Assembly (NCBI RefSeq): GCF_003286415.2
Contig: NZ_CP043450.1
Coordinates: forward strand, 2,666,001-2,730,000
DNA length: 64,000 bases
Source: Mucilaginibacter rubeus
GTDB taxonomy: Bacteria > Bacteroidota > Bacteroidia > Sphingobacteriales > Sphingobacteriaceae
Direction: 5' to 3'
Each line of letters opens with the position of its first letter. Positions within the stretch are counted from its first letter, which is position 1. The notes below the pieces were generated by a model. It was not told the DNA's origin. It was given only the letters and a program-made list of their open reading frames with translations, and made no database searches. Shown piece by piece: positions 1-8,519 of the stretch. The position numbers and the translations under genes are program-made.

Positions 1-464
1 AACCTATTCATGCCTACTACCCAAATAATGAGTTGCTGGAAGAAATGGTAAGCAAAAAAGGCCCCAACAGCTTTTACGAGTCGGTAGAGAACCGTAAGGA
101 GTGCTGTGGGATTCGTAAAATAGAGCCTTTGAAAAGGGCTTTGAAAGGAAATAAAATCTGGATAACCGGCATCCGTGCCGAGCAATCTGTTAACCGACAT
201 GATATGCATGACCTGGAATGGGACGAGCAAAATCAATTGGTAAAGTTCCATCCTATTTTTAGCTGGACGCTTGATGAAGTGAAAGCTTACGTTAAACAAT
301 ACAATATCCCGTACAATTCATTGCATGATAAAGGTTTCCCGAGTATTGGCTGTATGCCATGTACCCGTGCAGTAGCCGAAGGCGAAGATTTTCGCGCCGG
401 TCGCTGGTGGTGGGAAGATCAATCTAAAAAAGAATGCGGGTTGCATGAGGTAGCAAAACCTTGA
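1..464 (+). CDS. cysH: Phosphoadenylyl-/adenylyl-sulfate reductase, 5' end missing
   Basis: Reduces activated sulfate (APS or PAPS) to sulfite in assimilatory sulfate reduction, in the cytoplasm. The reading frame is open to the first base of the window, so the N-terminal PP-loop part lies outside it. Visible family features are the Cys-Cys pair in ECCGIRKIEPL, the CxxC in GCMPCTRA, and the C-terminal ECGLH holding the catalytic cysteine. CC plus CxxC is the [4Fe-4S] ligand set of the APS-reductase type, so APS is the likelier substrate; PAPS cannot be excluded. A TTG at 33 could be read as a start, but the homologous sequence continues upstream of it. The next gene is a convergent TonB receptor. 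Confidence 0.93.
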   Translation, partial: PIHAYYPNNELLEEMVSKKGPNSFYESVENRKECCGIRKIEPLKRALKGNKIWITGIRAEQSVNRHDMHDLEWDEQNQLVKFHPIFSWTLDEVKAYVKQYNIPYNSLHDKGFPSIGCMPCTRAVAEGEDFRAGRWWWEDQSKKECGLHEVAKP

Positions 465-567
465 TGAATAGGATTTGAGGATTGCCCGATTTTGCAAATC
501 GATACTATCGCGAAAATCCCGAATCCTAAATAACGTTTCCAGAACAAAGACGCTTTTTTTTATACGT

Positions 568-607
568 AGGTCAACTTGGTCGAAAGATCGGTTGGCCTTT
601 TTTATTT
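568..607 (+). terminator. Possible terminator downstream of cysH
   Basis: An 8-bp stem with one G-T pair (568-575 with 591-598) and a 15-nt loop is followed by a T-rich run to about 607. It lies 100 nt past the cysH stop. The stem is modest, so this is a candidate only. The stretch 469-528 before it also holds small inverted repeats (for example 469-475 with 522-528). Confidence 0.4.
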
Positions 608-614
608 TTAAACA

Positions 615-709
615 CGTCATTGCGAGGAACGAAGCAATCCCCGAGTAGTAGAGGAGCTTTGCAAATTCGCTTTGTAAAGTTTGGGATTGCTTCGTTCCTC
701 GCAATGACG
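615..709. repeat. 95-bp palindromic intergenic repeat (REP/MITE-like)
   Basis: Two perfect 27-nt inverted arms, 615-641 and 683-709, begin with CGTCATTGCGAGG and flank a 41-nt centre. The centre can itself fold (CTTTGCAAA with TTTGTAAAG, one wobble), so the whole element forms one long hairpin. There is no coding capacity; short ORFs across it are artefacts. From memory, this core recurs between genes in many bacterial genomes, but no search was done. It fills most of the 465-791 gap between two convergent genes. Confidence 0.8.
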
Positions 710-719
710 CGCATAGCAA

Positions 720-762
720 AAACAAAAAAAAGGGGATGAGCACTAATCGCGACCATCCCCTT
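720..762 (-). terminator. Rho-independent terminator of the TonB receptor gene
   Basis: On the minus strand a 9-bp perfect stem (762-754 with 738-730, AAGGGGATG and CATCCCCTT) is followed by a run of T. It lies 30 nt beyond the stop codon of the receptor gene at 792. Confidence 0.8.
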
Positions 763-791
763 ACAAACTATATAAAACGTAATAAAAGTTC

Positions 792-3743
792 TTATTTGTT
801 ATTGTTGGTATTACCTGCTAATAAACCATCAAGCGTTACCGATACATAGTACAAGCCGCCAATGGTTGGGCCACCTGCATATTGATAGTACCTTTTGTTA
901 AAGATGTCTGTAGCACCTAACTTAAATGTTGCATAGTAAGCTGGCACGCGATAAGTAACCTGGGCATCAACAGTTTTGATTGATGGTACAGTACCAGTAA
1001 CCAGCGGACTCTCCCATAGGTACGATTGTTGCCATTTGTAAACTACGTTAAAGCCTAAGTTTTTAACTACTTCGCGGTTGCCAAACGATACGTTTCCAGA
1101 CCACTCAGGCGTATTAAAACCGGTGACAAATATATCAGATGCGGTTTGAGCCTTTAGCTTATTGAAGCTTACGTTACCTGATACTGTATAATGCTGGTAG
1201 AAATTATAGGTAATACCTGCCGATGAGCCATAGTTATGGTAGATATTCTTAGCATTAGTGTAAACGCGGTACCTGCTTTGGCCTTGACTGGCGGCGTTGC
1301 TTGACGTACCGGTTGTAGGGTCGCGGTTAATATCAAGCATCGATAGCACAGCAGCATCAGAACCTACAGTAGCTCCATTGGGCACAAATACCTGTACCTG
1401 GCCAAGGAAACCATCGTAACGGTTAGTATAAGCATCAATATCGATAAATACTTTATTATCAGCAACGATACCTTTATAACCAACCTCAAACGAAGTGATC
1501 TGTTCAGGACGTGCCGGAGGCAGGTCTGCCACTTTTAACAAGTTGCGGTTAGCCAAAGCCGCCTGGTCTGAACCACCTGCAGCATTTACAGCGGCATTGA
1601 ATGCCACTACCGATGTTTGCGTGTAGCTGTTACCAAGATAACCTAAACCTTCGTTAATGAATGGTAAGCTGCCTACACGTTTTACACGACCATTATTTAC
1701 GTATGATAATGCTTCAAATAAAGATGGGAAGCGATAGCCGTTCTGGAAAGTGAACCGGAAGTTATGGTTTTGGTTAACAGTATAAACTGCTGCTAAACGC
1801 GGCGTAAATTTAGGATCGAAGTATGGGTTGCGGTCCCAGCGAATAGAGCCGAACAATTTCAACTTTTCATCAAAGAATGTTTTAGTAACCTGGGTAAAAG
1901 CGCCATATTTTTTGTAAATCACATCTTTACCGAAAGTACCATCGGCAAGCGGAGTGTTCCTGTCGGCAATCGGGCGGCTGAAATCTACGAAGTTATTTCC
2001 ATCAGGTGTAATGCTGTACACACGTACATCGGCACCAACCAACAGATCAACAAATTTTACTTTGTCAGTTAAATCCCATTGGGCCTCACCGTTGTACATG
2101 TGGCTTTTTTGAACCAGTGCGGCACCACCTGTAACCGGGGCATTAGGGATCAGGCTTGATTTGATATCCCAGTTATTGATGCCAATGATGGTTTTACGTA
2201 AGGCGTCAAACTCTGGCGTACCAGGCTCAACACGGCCTTTATCAGCAGCGGCACGAGCGGCTTGTTCTGCTGCTGCAAGATTTGCGGATGTAAGTACACC
2301 GCCGTTATACGCTTTTAAGGCATTACCGTATAAAGTTGCCCAGGCCGAGTTGCTGGCATGGTTAAGGTCAAGGTTATCTGCCAATGGTTTTACGTTGAAT
2401 GAATTACCTGTATTCTCGATAGATTCATAACCACGCACCAGGAAGTCCTTTCCTTTCAACTCAATTTTATGGTTTTGAACCGTAGCTCCTTGTAACGAGA
2501 TCTTGTTTCCGCGTTGAAACACACCGTCCAACCTGCCGTAGCGGTAGGTGTACGATAAGATGGTGCTTGGTGTTAATTTATAAGACAGTGTACCATCTAA
2601 TTTTAAGTTTTTCACGTGCGGGTCAACCAGGTCAACTTCATTGTAACCTGTACGTGCAACGGTTAGATTAGGACGAGCCTTGCCATCAACAGTAATACCT
2701 TTTATCGACACCGTGTTACTGCCCGCGAGCGCGTCATCACCATATTTGTTCCAACCATCATAAGCCGCATTGCTTGTGCCTGTTAATTCAGGATAAGCTG
2801 GGTTTGCAGATTTCAGGTTAGTCGGGTTCTGATCTAAACGGGTATCCGACTGCCAATCCTGGCCTTGCATGTAGCTAAAGTTCACTTTAACGGCAAACTT
2901 ATCGTTAAAGGCTTTGGCATAACGTAAAGCATCTTCGGTAATTGAACTGGCGCCTAAACGGTCGTTACCTACATGGTTAACCGCCTGACGATGGTAAAAG
3001 CTCAAGCCCTGGTATTTAAAAGGATCTTTAGTGAACAGGTTTGATAAACCGTTAATTGCATTGGTGCCATAAAGGGCCGCAGCCGCGCCCGGAGTAATTT
3101 CCACGCTGGCAATATCCAATTCAGTTGGGCCAATAGCATTTCCTAATGGTACGCCTAATGTAGCCGACTGCATATCAACACCGTCAACCAGTTGCATAAA
3201 CCTAAAGTTATTTGGGCTGTTGAAACCGCGGGTATTTGGTACCTTTAGGGTGATACTGGTGGTGGTCATTTGTACACCTTTAACGTTCTCAAGCGCATCG
3301 TAAAAACTCGGGCCAGGCGATTGCTTTAATGCCGTAATACTCAGCTTTTCAATAGCAACAGGCGACCGGAGCAGCTTTTCTTCCTTACGGGATGCCGTCA
3401 CTACAACTTCGTTAACCAGTAGTGATTGCGTGGTAAGTGTGATGTTTACGGCGCTGTTAGCATTTTTTATATAAAATTCCTGTGGCTGATAACCTACTGC
3501 TGTAAAAACAAGTGTATATGGTAATTTTGCGCTGGTAGTTAACGAAAATTTACCGGTTGTATCTGTTGATGTTTTATTTGTTGTGCCTTTTATGGATACG
3601 GTAGCCCCTACCAGCGGTTTTCCCTGGTCATCGTCTACTTTTCCGCTCAATATGTATGAGCCATTTAATTGCGCACGGCTTATGCCCGGTAACAGTACCA
3701 GGAAGAGCACAATTATTTTAATTGAGTTTGTAAAAATTTTCAT
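792..3743 (-). CDS. TonB-dependent outer-membrane receptor
   Basis: An outer-membrane active-transport channel of 983 residues, powered by TonB-ExbBD. It has a signal peptide (about 1-24, ending SRA-Q), a carboxypeptidase-regulatory-like domain (about 28-115), a plug domain (about 118-245, with EVVVTASRKEE and the ITPGAAAALYG motif) and a beta-barrel to the C-terminus. The ligand cannot be read from the sequence. No SusD-like partner is adjacent, so it is not a SusCD pair. It lies convergent to cysH, which makes a sulfur-containing substrate an attractive guess. It is transcribed from a promoter at 3906-3935 through a leader of about 160 nt that contains a tri-cysteine small ORF. A terminator follows at 720-762. 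Confidence 0.92.
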   Translation of the reverse strand: MKIFTNSIKIIVLFLVLLPGISRAQLNGSYILSGKVDDDQGKPLVGATVSIKGTTNKTSTDTTGKFSLTTSAKLPYTLVFTAVGYQPQEFYIKNANSAVNITLTTQSLLVNEVVVTASRKEEKLLRSPVAIEKLSITALKQSPGPSFYDALENVKGVQMTTTSITLKVPNTRGFNSPNNFRFMQLVDGVDMQSATLGVPLGNAIGPTELDIASVEITPGAAAALYGTNAINGLSNLFTKDPFKYQGLSFYHRQAVNHVGNDRLGASSITEDALRYAKAFNDKFAVKVNFSYMQGQDWQSDTRLDQNPTNLKSANPAYPELTGTSNAAYDGWNKYGDDALAGSNTVSIKGITVDGKARPNLTVARTGYNEVDLVDPHVKNLKLDGTLSYKLTPSTILSYTYRYGRLDGVFQRGNKISLQGATVQNHKIELKGKDFLVRGYESIENTGNSFNVKPLADNLDLNHASNSAWATLYGNALKAYNGGVLTSANLAAAEQAARAAADKGRVEPGTPEFDALRKTIIGINNWDIKSSLIPNAPVTGGAALVQKSHMYNGEAQWDLTDKVKFVDLLVGADVRVYSITPDGNNFVDFSRPIADRNTPLADGTFGKDVIYKKYGAFTQVTKTFFDEKLKLFGSIRWDRNPYFDPKFTPRLAAVYTVNQNHNFRFTFQNGYRFPSLFEALSYVNNGRVKRVGSLPFINEGLGYLGNSYTQTSVVAFNAAVNAAGGSDQAALANRNLLKVADLPPARPEQITSFEVGYKGIVADNKVFIDIDAYTNRYDGFLGQVQVFVPNGATVGSDAAVLSMLDINRDPTTGTSSNAASQGQSRYRVYTNAKNIYHNYGSSAGITYNFYQHYTVSGNVSFNKLKAQTASDIFVTGFNTPEWSGNVSFGNREVVKNLGFNVVYKWQQSYLWESPLVTGTVPSIKTVDAQVTYRVPAYYATFKLGATDIFNKRYYQYAGGPTIGGLYYVSVTLDGLLAGNTNNNK

Positions 3744-3811
3744 GAAGTAATGGTGTGGTGGTTATTAAAATTGTGATTTTGGGTTTTGTGTTATTGTTGA
3801 TGAGGTTAAAT

Positions 3812-3886
3812 TCAACAACAACACCCTGCAGTTAGGAGCTGCATTTTTAACATGGAGTGATTGGCAATTGCATTAAAATGATACAT
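3812..3886 (-). CDS. Leader peptide ending in Cys-Cys-Cys (24 aa)
   Basis: ATG at 3886 opens a 24-codon frame whose C-terminus is LLTAGCCC followed at once by TGA; the three Cys codons (all TGT) are at 3823-3815. In-frame internal ATGs could give 13- or 10-residue versions. It starts about 16 nt downstream of the predicted transcription start and ends 68 nt before the receptor start at 3743. Its length and position fit a leader peptide. Tandem terminal Cys codons are the hallmark of cysteine-sensing leader ORFs known in mycobacteria. I saw no clear terminator hairpin after it, so the mechanism is open. The reading frame is certain; its translation and role are inferred. Confidence 0.55.
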   Translation of the reverse strand: MYHFNAIANHSMLKMQLLTAGCCC

Positions 3887-3905
3887 TGTCTATAGAATTA
3901 GTCGA

Positions 3906-3935
3906 CAAAAATATAAATTAAAAGCTTGCTGTCAA
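3906..3935 (-). promoter_or_regulatory. Bacteroidota-type promoter of the TonB receptor
   Basis: On the minus strand TTG (3935-3933), an exact 19-nt spacer and TATTTTTG (3913-3906) match the TTTG-N19-TAnnTTTG consensus. Transcription should begin near 3902, giving a 5' leader of about 160 nt before the receptor start. Confidence 0.75.
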
Positions 3936-4081
3936 GGCAATTATTCAATTTTTTTGAGTTTTTGATGATTTTGGCATCATTTCACTATAAAATCCATCAC
4001 TTTAGTGGATATTTTAAAATAAACAAGGCCTAATTACGCTCAAATTTGTAATATTGAAGCCTCAACCTCTGTACTCAGCTA
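3936..4081 (+). promoter_or_regulatory. Region upstream of proB
   Basis: This 146-nt stretch separates the divergent receptor promoter from proB. It contains an imperfect dyad around 3992-4010 (ATCCATCAC and GTGGAT) and a small hairpin at 3964-3980 (TGATG and CATCA). Near-consensus -7 candidates lie at 4043-4060, but none matches TAnnTTTG exactly. No gene is visible. Confidence 0.35.
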
Positions 4082-5161
4082 ATGGCTTTCAATTATCAAC
4101 GCATCGTTATCAAAATCGGCTCAAATGTTATTACCCAGGAAAACGGTCTCCCCGACCAGTCACGAATAAAACATTTGGTTGAACAGATAGCCGCGATAAA
4201 AAAGCAGGGCATTGAAGTTATCCTGGTATCCTCTGGCGCCGTAGCATCAGGCCGTAGTTTAATTACTGTATCTGAAAAATCAGATGCGGTAGCTGCCCGC
4301 CAGGTACTTGCTTCTATAGGACAGGTAAAACTTATCAATACCTACTCGCATTTATTTGAGCAGTTTCAGATCCTGTGTTCGCAGGTTTTGGTTACCCGCG
4401 AAGATTTCAGGGACAGGATGCACTACCTCAATATGAAAAACTGCCTTGAGGCCTTGTTGCAATATGAGGTGATCCCGGTTGTGAACGAAAATGACGTGGT
4501 ATCGGTAACCGAACTGATGTTTACCGACAATGACGAGTTGGCAGGCCTTATAGCTTCTATGCTAAACGCCAACGCCCTGATCATCCTGACTAATGTCGAC
4601 GGCATTTATAACGGCGACCCAAAAGCAGCCGGTTCAGCAGTGATAGATGAGGTAAGCGGTAATGAGCTTGATTTTTCAAGTTTTGTATCGTCAGGGCGTT
4701 CGCAATTTGGTCGTGGTGGAATGATCACCAAATCTACTATGGCACAAAAAACAGCCCAGTTAGGGATTTCGGTTCATATTGCCAATGGTAAACGGGACAG
4801 TATATTAACCGATGTGTTGGAAAATCAGGTTACACATACCCGTTTCATTCCTAATAAAACAGCATCGGGTAAAAAGAAATGGATTGCCCATTCCGAAAAA
4901 TCGGCAACAGGCAGCGTCTTGATCAATGCTGGAGCCAAAGCTGCCCTCATCTCGAATAAGGCAACCAGTTTATTGCCTGTTGGTATTGTTGGTGTTATAA
5001 CCGACTTTAAAAAAGGTGATATTATTAAACTGATTGATGATACCGATAAACTGATTGGTTTAGGTATTGCGGAATACGGTGCCGACAAGGCCCGTGAACG
5101 CATCGGCCAAAAAAACCAGAAAGCGTTGGTACATTACGATTATCTTTACTTACAAGGCTAA
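4082..5161 (+). CDS. proB: Glutamate 5-kinase
   Basis: First step of proline synthesis: phosphorylates L-glutamate to gamma-glutamyl phosphate in the cytoplasm. The 359 residues hold an amino-acid-kinase domain with KIGSN (11-15), VSSGAVASG (49-57), the substrate loop NENDVVS (135-141), DNDELAG (149-155), LTNVDG (169-174) and FGRGGM (209-214). A PUA domain follows from about 265 to 350. This is the full two-domain length typical of bacterial ProB. The next gene, proA, starts 5 nt after the stop, so the two are surely co-transcribed. Proline feedback control is known for the family and is not visible here. Confidence 0.97.
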   Translation: MAFNYQRIVIKIGSNVITQENGLPDQSRIKHLVEQIAAIKKQGIEVILVSSGAVASGRSLITVSEKSDAVAARQVLASIGQVKLINTYSHLFEQFQILCSQVLVTREDFRDRMHYLNMKNCLEALLQYEVIPVVNENDVVSVTELMFTDNDELAGLIASMLNANALIILTNVDGIYNGDPKAAGSAVIDEVSGNELDFSSFVSSGRSQFGRGGMITKSTMAQKTAQLGISVHIANGKRDSILTDVLENQVTHTRFIPNKTASGKKKWIAHSEKSATGSVLINAGAKAALISNKATSLLPVGIVGVITDFKKGDIIKLIDDTDKLIGLGIAEYGADKARERIGQKNQKALVHYDYLYLQG

Positions 5162-5166
5162 ATAAC

Positions 5167-6414
5167 ATGAACTATAATAGCTATTTTGATAAAGCACGTG
5201 AAGCAAGCCGCAAAGCAACCCTTGCCCCTGCCCTAATCAACAAGGTTTTGGAAGATGTAGCTGCAGAAGCAATTGCCCAAACCGAATATATCCTGGCCGA
5301 AAACCAAAAAGACCTTGACCATATGGATCCGGCTGATCCGAAATATGACCGCCTTAAACTAACTGCGGATCGCATTAAGGGTATTGCCGGCGATATGCTA
5401 AGTGTGGCCAAATTAGATAGCCCGCTTGGTAAACAGCTTTCGGCTACAGAAATGCCCAATGGTTTATCCATATCAAAAATACGTGTGCCACTTGGTGTTG
5501 TAGGTGTTGTATATGAAGCCCGGCCAAACGTAACATTTGATGTTTTCGCGCTTTGCTTTAAAACAGGTAACATCAGTGTACTAAAAGGTGGCAGCGATGC
5601 CGATTTCTCTAACAAAGCCATCATTTCGGTTATCCATGAAGTTCTGGAGAAACATGGTGTCGATATAAATGTCGCCACTTTACTTCCGGCCGAACGGGAG
5701 GCTACAACGGCCCTGTTAAATGCTATTGGTTATATTGATGTACTTATCCCAAGGGGAAGCCAGTCACTGATTGATTTTGTACGCGATAATAGCAAGGTTC
5801 CTGTCATTGAAACTGGTGCCGGTATAGTGCATACCTATTTTGATGAATCAGGCGATTTGGAAAAAGGCGCTGAGATTATTGCCAACGCTAAAACTCGTCG
5901 TGTAAGCGTTTGTAATGCTTTGGATTGTTTGATCATCCACTCGGCCAGGTTAAGTGACCTGCCGCGGTTATCACATATCTTAAAAGAAAAAGAGGTAGAA
6001 CTCTTTGCTGATGAGCGTGCTTTTGATGCGCTTAAAAATGACTACCCCGCCTACCTGTTGCATAAAGCCAGCCCGGAACACTTTGGTACAGAATTTCTTT
6101 CGATGAAAATGGCTATCAAAACGGTAGATTCATTTACCGAAGCGCTGGAATATATAGCCATAAACAGTTCCAAACACAGCGAAGCCATTATTTCCGAAAG
6201 TGCTGAAAATATCGCTCAATTTTTAAATGATGTTGATGCCGCCGCCGTGTACGCAAACGTATCCACTGCCTTTACCGATGGCGCTCAATTCGGACTTGGT
6301 GCCGAAATTGGTATCAGTACCCAGAAACTTCACGCTCGCGGCCCTATGGGGCTCGAAGAACTCACCAGTTACAAATGGCTGGTTAAAGGAAACGGTCAAA
6401 CCCGTATCCCGTAA
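5167..6414 (+). CDS. proA: Gamma-glutamyl phosphate reductase
   Basis: Second step of proline synthesis: NADPH-dependent reduction of gamma-glutamyl phosphate to glutamate 5-semialdehyde. The 415 residues form an aldehyde-dehydrogenase-like fold. Visible motifs are YEARPNVT (116-123), the cofactor region VLKGGSDA (138-145), [12 protein letters not shown] (215-226) and the catalytic cysteine Cys249 in SVCNALDC. Length and motifs are normal. It is coupled to proB upstream. ProC is not in this window. Confidence 0.97.
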   Translation: MNYNSYFDKAREASRKATLAPALINKVLEDVAAEAIAQTEYILAENQKDLDHMDPADPKYDRLKLTADRIKGIAGDMLSVAKLDSPLGKQLSATEMPNGLSISKIRVPLGVVGVVYEARPNVTFDVFALCFKTGNISVLKGGSDADFSNKAIISVIHEVLEKHGVDINVATLLPAEREATTALLNAIGYIDVLIPRGSQSLIDFVRDNSKVPVIETGAGIVHTYFDESGDLEKGAEIIANAKTRRVSVCNALDCLIIHSARLSDLPRLSHILKEKEVELFADERAFDALKNDYPAYLLHKASPEHFGTEFLSMKMAIKTVDSFTEALEYIAINSSKHSEAIISESAENIAQFLNDVDAAAVYANVSTAFTDGAQFGLGAEIGISTQKLHARGPMGLEELTSYKWLVKGNGQTRIP

Positions 6415-6440
6415 CCACTACCTCAAAAAATCTTAAACAT

Positions 6441-6474
6441 AAAAAAGGTGCTTACTACGTGTAGTAAGCACCTT
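6441..6474. terminator. Strong hairpin terminator between proA and a small minus-strand gene
   Basis: A perfect 14-nt inverted repeat (6445-6458 with 6461-6474, AAGGTGCTTACTAC) has a minimal loop. On the minus strand it is followed by six T (6446-6441), so it terminates the small gene at 6503-6595. On the plus strand it lies 30 nt after proA but lacks a T run. Confidence 0.75.
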
Positions 6475-6502
6475 AAAAGTGTTATTCCCTATTGTTTTGC
6501 GT

Positions 6503-6595
6503 TTACTTTATTAAGTAGTTGGCTGCGGCAATAAAGCAGATAATCACTAAAATCACGCCCTGTAATTTTTGTTCTAAAGTCAATTGAGTTAACAT
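6503..6595 (-). CDS. 30-residue single-helix membrane protein
   Basis: ATG at 6595 opens a 30-codon frame closed by TAA at 6503. Residues 1-11 (MLTQLTLEQKL) are polar, residues 13-26 (GVILVIICFIAAAN) form a hydrophobic helix, and the tail YLIK is short. No function is recognised. Three things support a real gene: an exact Bacteroidota promoter with 19-nt spacing ends 22 nt upstream, the predicted leader is 19 nt like that of neighbouring genes, and a perfect hairpin with a T run lies 28 nt after the stop. The product would sit in the inner membrane. It is too short for most gene callers. Confidence 0.6.
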   Translation of the reverse strand: MLTQLTLEQKLQGVILVIICFIAAANYLIK

Positions 6596-6617
6596 ATTTT
6601 TATTAATTAGGATATAG

Positions 6618-6647
6618 CAAATTTATAATGTAATAGGTCTGTTACAA
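6618..6647 (-). promoter_or_regulatory. Promoter of the 30-aa membrane protein gene
   Basis: On the minus strand TTG (6647-6645), a 19-nt spacer and TAAATTTG (6625-6618) fit the Bacteroidota consensus. The predicted start is near 6614. An 8-bp dyad (6650-6657 with 6684-6691, GGCGGTAT and ATACCGCC) lies just upstream and could be an operator or mere structure. Confidence 0.65.
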
Positions 6648-7182
6648 TAGGCGGTATCATTTTTACATTATTTTTAATAAATAATACCGCCCGTTCTTAT
6701 AATAGTTAACCCGACATTTATTATTTAAAATTTTAGCAACAAAAACGCCTGAATGTTGAATTCGGTGTACCATTTACACCCCGTTTCAATGTAACATTTT
6801 TAGCATAAATGGCGGTTTGAATGCAAAGTTTAATTGGTTTTTATTTGTTGGGATTTTACGAATGCATCCGCGCGCTGGTTACACTAAGCCACTGAGATTC
6901 ATACTCCTTATATGTTTAATTACAACTGTATTAAGCCAATGTTAAGCTTATAGCGGTTGAAACATTTAACTTATATTAAGGAAATAATAAACGTCATATA
7001 GCTTTCTTAGCAAAATGTTTTGTGTTACTGGATTTGATCGTTCACGACTTTTACTTCATATAAAACTTATAAAGCATTGAAAACAAGTAGCACTTAATTA
7101 TTGGTTAATTCAGCACGAGCCTAATTGTCATACATTTTACCCTATACTGACTAAGGATATATTAACATAAAAATCAAATAGG
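6648..7182. other. AT-rich intergenic region, no gene seen
   Basis: About 530 nt between two divergent promoters. Apart from the 6650-6691 dyad I found no convincing ORF, RNA gene or repeat. Confidence 0.5.
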
Positions 7183-7190
7183 TATCTTTG
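7183..7190 (+). promoter_or_regulatory. -7 element of mnmA
   Basis: TATCTTTG matches TAnnTTTG and ends 7 nt before the mnmA ATG, so the leader would be only about 4 nt long. No good -33 element is present at the expected distance. Confidence 0.55.
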
Positions 7191-7197
7191 CAAAATT

Positions 7198-8286
7198 ATG
7201 AGTAAGCACGGTAGGATATTAGTGGCAATGAGCGGCGGAGTTGATAGTTCGGTAGCAGCAGTGATGTTGCATGAGCAGGGCTATGAGGTAATTGGTTTAA
7301 CCATGAAAACCTGGGACTACGCCTCATCGGGCGGTAGTTCAAAAGAAACCGGCTGCTGCAGTCTGGATAGTATTAATGATGCGCGCGCCCTTGCTGTTGG
7401 CTATGGCTTTCCGCATTATATATTAGATATCCGTAACGAGTTTGGCGATTTTGTAATCGATAACTTTGTTGACGAGTATTTGGCGGGCCGCACCCCTAAC
7501 CCATGTGTTTTATGTAACACCCACATTAAATGGGAAGCGCTATTAAAACGTGCCGATAAGCTCGATTGTGAGTTTATAGCCACAGGGCACTATGCAAACA
7601 TCCGTTTGCAGGATAACGGCCGTTACGTAATTTCAAAAGGCAAAGACACTAATAAAGATCAGTCATACGTATTGTGGGGAGTATCGCAGAAAAATCTTGC
7701 ACGTACTAAATTCCCTTTGGGCAGTTTTTCAAAGCCTGAGATCAGGCAGATGGCGCTTGATATGGGACAGATTGAACTTGCCGGTAAAAGCGAGAGCTAT
7801 GAGATCTGTTTTGTTCCCGATAACGATTATCGTTCATTCCTTCGCCATAAAGTTGAAGATTTGGATGAAAGGGTTGGCCCGGGCAATTTTGTGCTTTCAA
7901 ATGGCGCCGTTGTCGGTAAACACCAGGGCTATCCTTTTTATACCATCGGCCAGCGGAAAGGCTTGGGTGTGGCTTTAGGTCATCCAATGTTTGTGATGCG
8001 CATCGACCCTGAAACCAATACTGTTGTTTTAGGTACAGCCGATGAATTGGAACGCAAACAGGCATGGGTAAGGAACCTCAACCTCATTAAATACGAAACC
8101 ATAAGTGAGCCGCTTGAAGCTATCACTAAAATACGCTATAAAGATACCGGCACCCAAAGTACCATTCTTCAAATGAACGAGCATATGAAGGTTGATTTCC
8201 ATCATAATGTATCAGGCATAGCTCCGGGCCAGTCTGCAGTATTTTATGAAGGTGATGACCTGCTTGGTGGCGGTTTCCTGATGTAA
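7198..8286 (+). CDS. mnmA: tRNA-specific 2-thiouridylase
   Basis: Thiolates U34 of tRNA-Glu, -Gln and -Lys, using ATP and a persulfide sulfur donor, in the cytoplasm. The 362 residues begin with a PP-loop ATPase motif, SGGVDSS (12-18). The two catalytic cysteines are present: Cys103 in NPCVLC and Cys204 in YEICFVPD, matching E. coli Cys102 and Cys199. The central and C-terminal beta-barrel domains (GQRKGLG, then GIAPGQSAVFYEGD) are complete. It appears to be transcribed alone, from a very short leader, and ends before a hairpin at 8331. Confidence 0.97.
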   Translation: MSKHGRILVAMSGGVDSSVAAVMLHEQGYEVIGLTMKTWDYASSGGSSKETGCCSLDSINDARALAVGYGFPHYILDIRNEFGDFVIDNFVDEYLAGRTPNPCVLCNTHIKWEALLKRADKLDCEFIATGHYANIRLQDNGRYVISKGKDTNKDQSYVLWGVSQKNLARTKFPLGSFSKPEIRQMALDMGQIELAGKSESYEICFVPDNDYRSFLRHKVEDLDERVGPGNFVLSNGAVVGKHQGYPFYTIGQRKGLGVALGHPMFVMRIDPETNTVVLGTADELERKQAWVRNLNLIKYETISEPLEAITKIRYKDTGTQSTILQMNEHMKVDFHHNVSGIAPGQSAVFYEGDDLLGGGFLM

Positions 8287-8330
8287 ACATCCTTTTTTTC
8301 CTTCATATTTTAAGTTGAAAATATGAATTG

Positions 8331-8377
8331 AACAATTGCTTGTTATCAATTTATTAAGATAAAAGCAATTGTTTTAT
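8331..8377 (+). terminator. Probable terminator of mnmA
   Basis: An 11-bp perfect stem (8331-8341 with 8363-8373) has a 21-nt loop and a short T run. A smaller AT-only hairpin lies at 8306-8325. The long loop lowers confidence. Confidence 0.5.
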
Positions 8378-8519
8378 CATAATGCTATTTTCAATGGCAT
8401 TTTAACATTATTTCTTCAACTCAAAGCCCAATAAGCGTTCATTTTTTGCACCTTTTACTAAAAACTAATTGGTGTTTCGCTTACTTTATGTTTTATTTGC
8501 AAAAACTAAAACTGATTAA

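Noticed and set aside
318..756. Minus-strand ORFs of 141 and 61 codons
   Set aside because: They overlap cysH antisense and run through the palindromic repeat and a terminator; no plausible protein sequence.
3744..3811. Attenuator terminator between the Cys leader ORF and the receptor
   Set aside because: The segment has no stable stem followed by a T run. Only a 5-bp stem inside the leader ORF (TGCAG and CTGCA) was seen, so a transcription-attenuation model is not supported by sequence alone.
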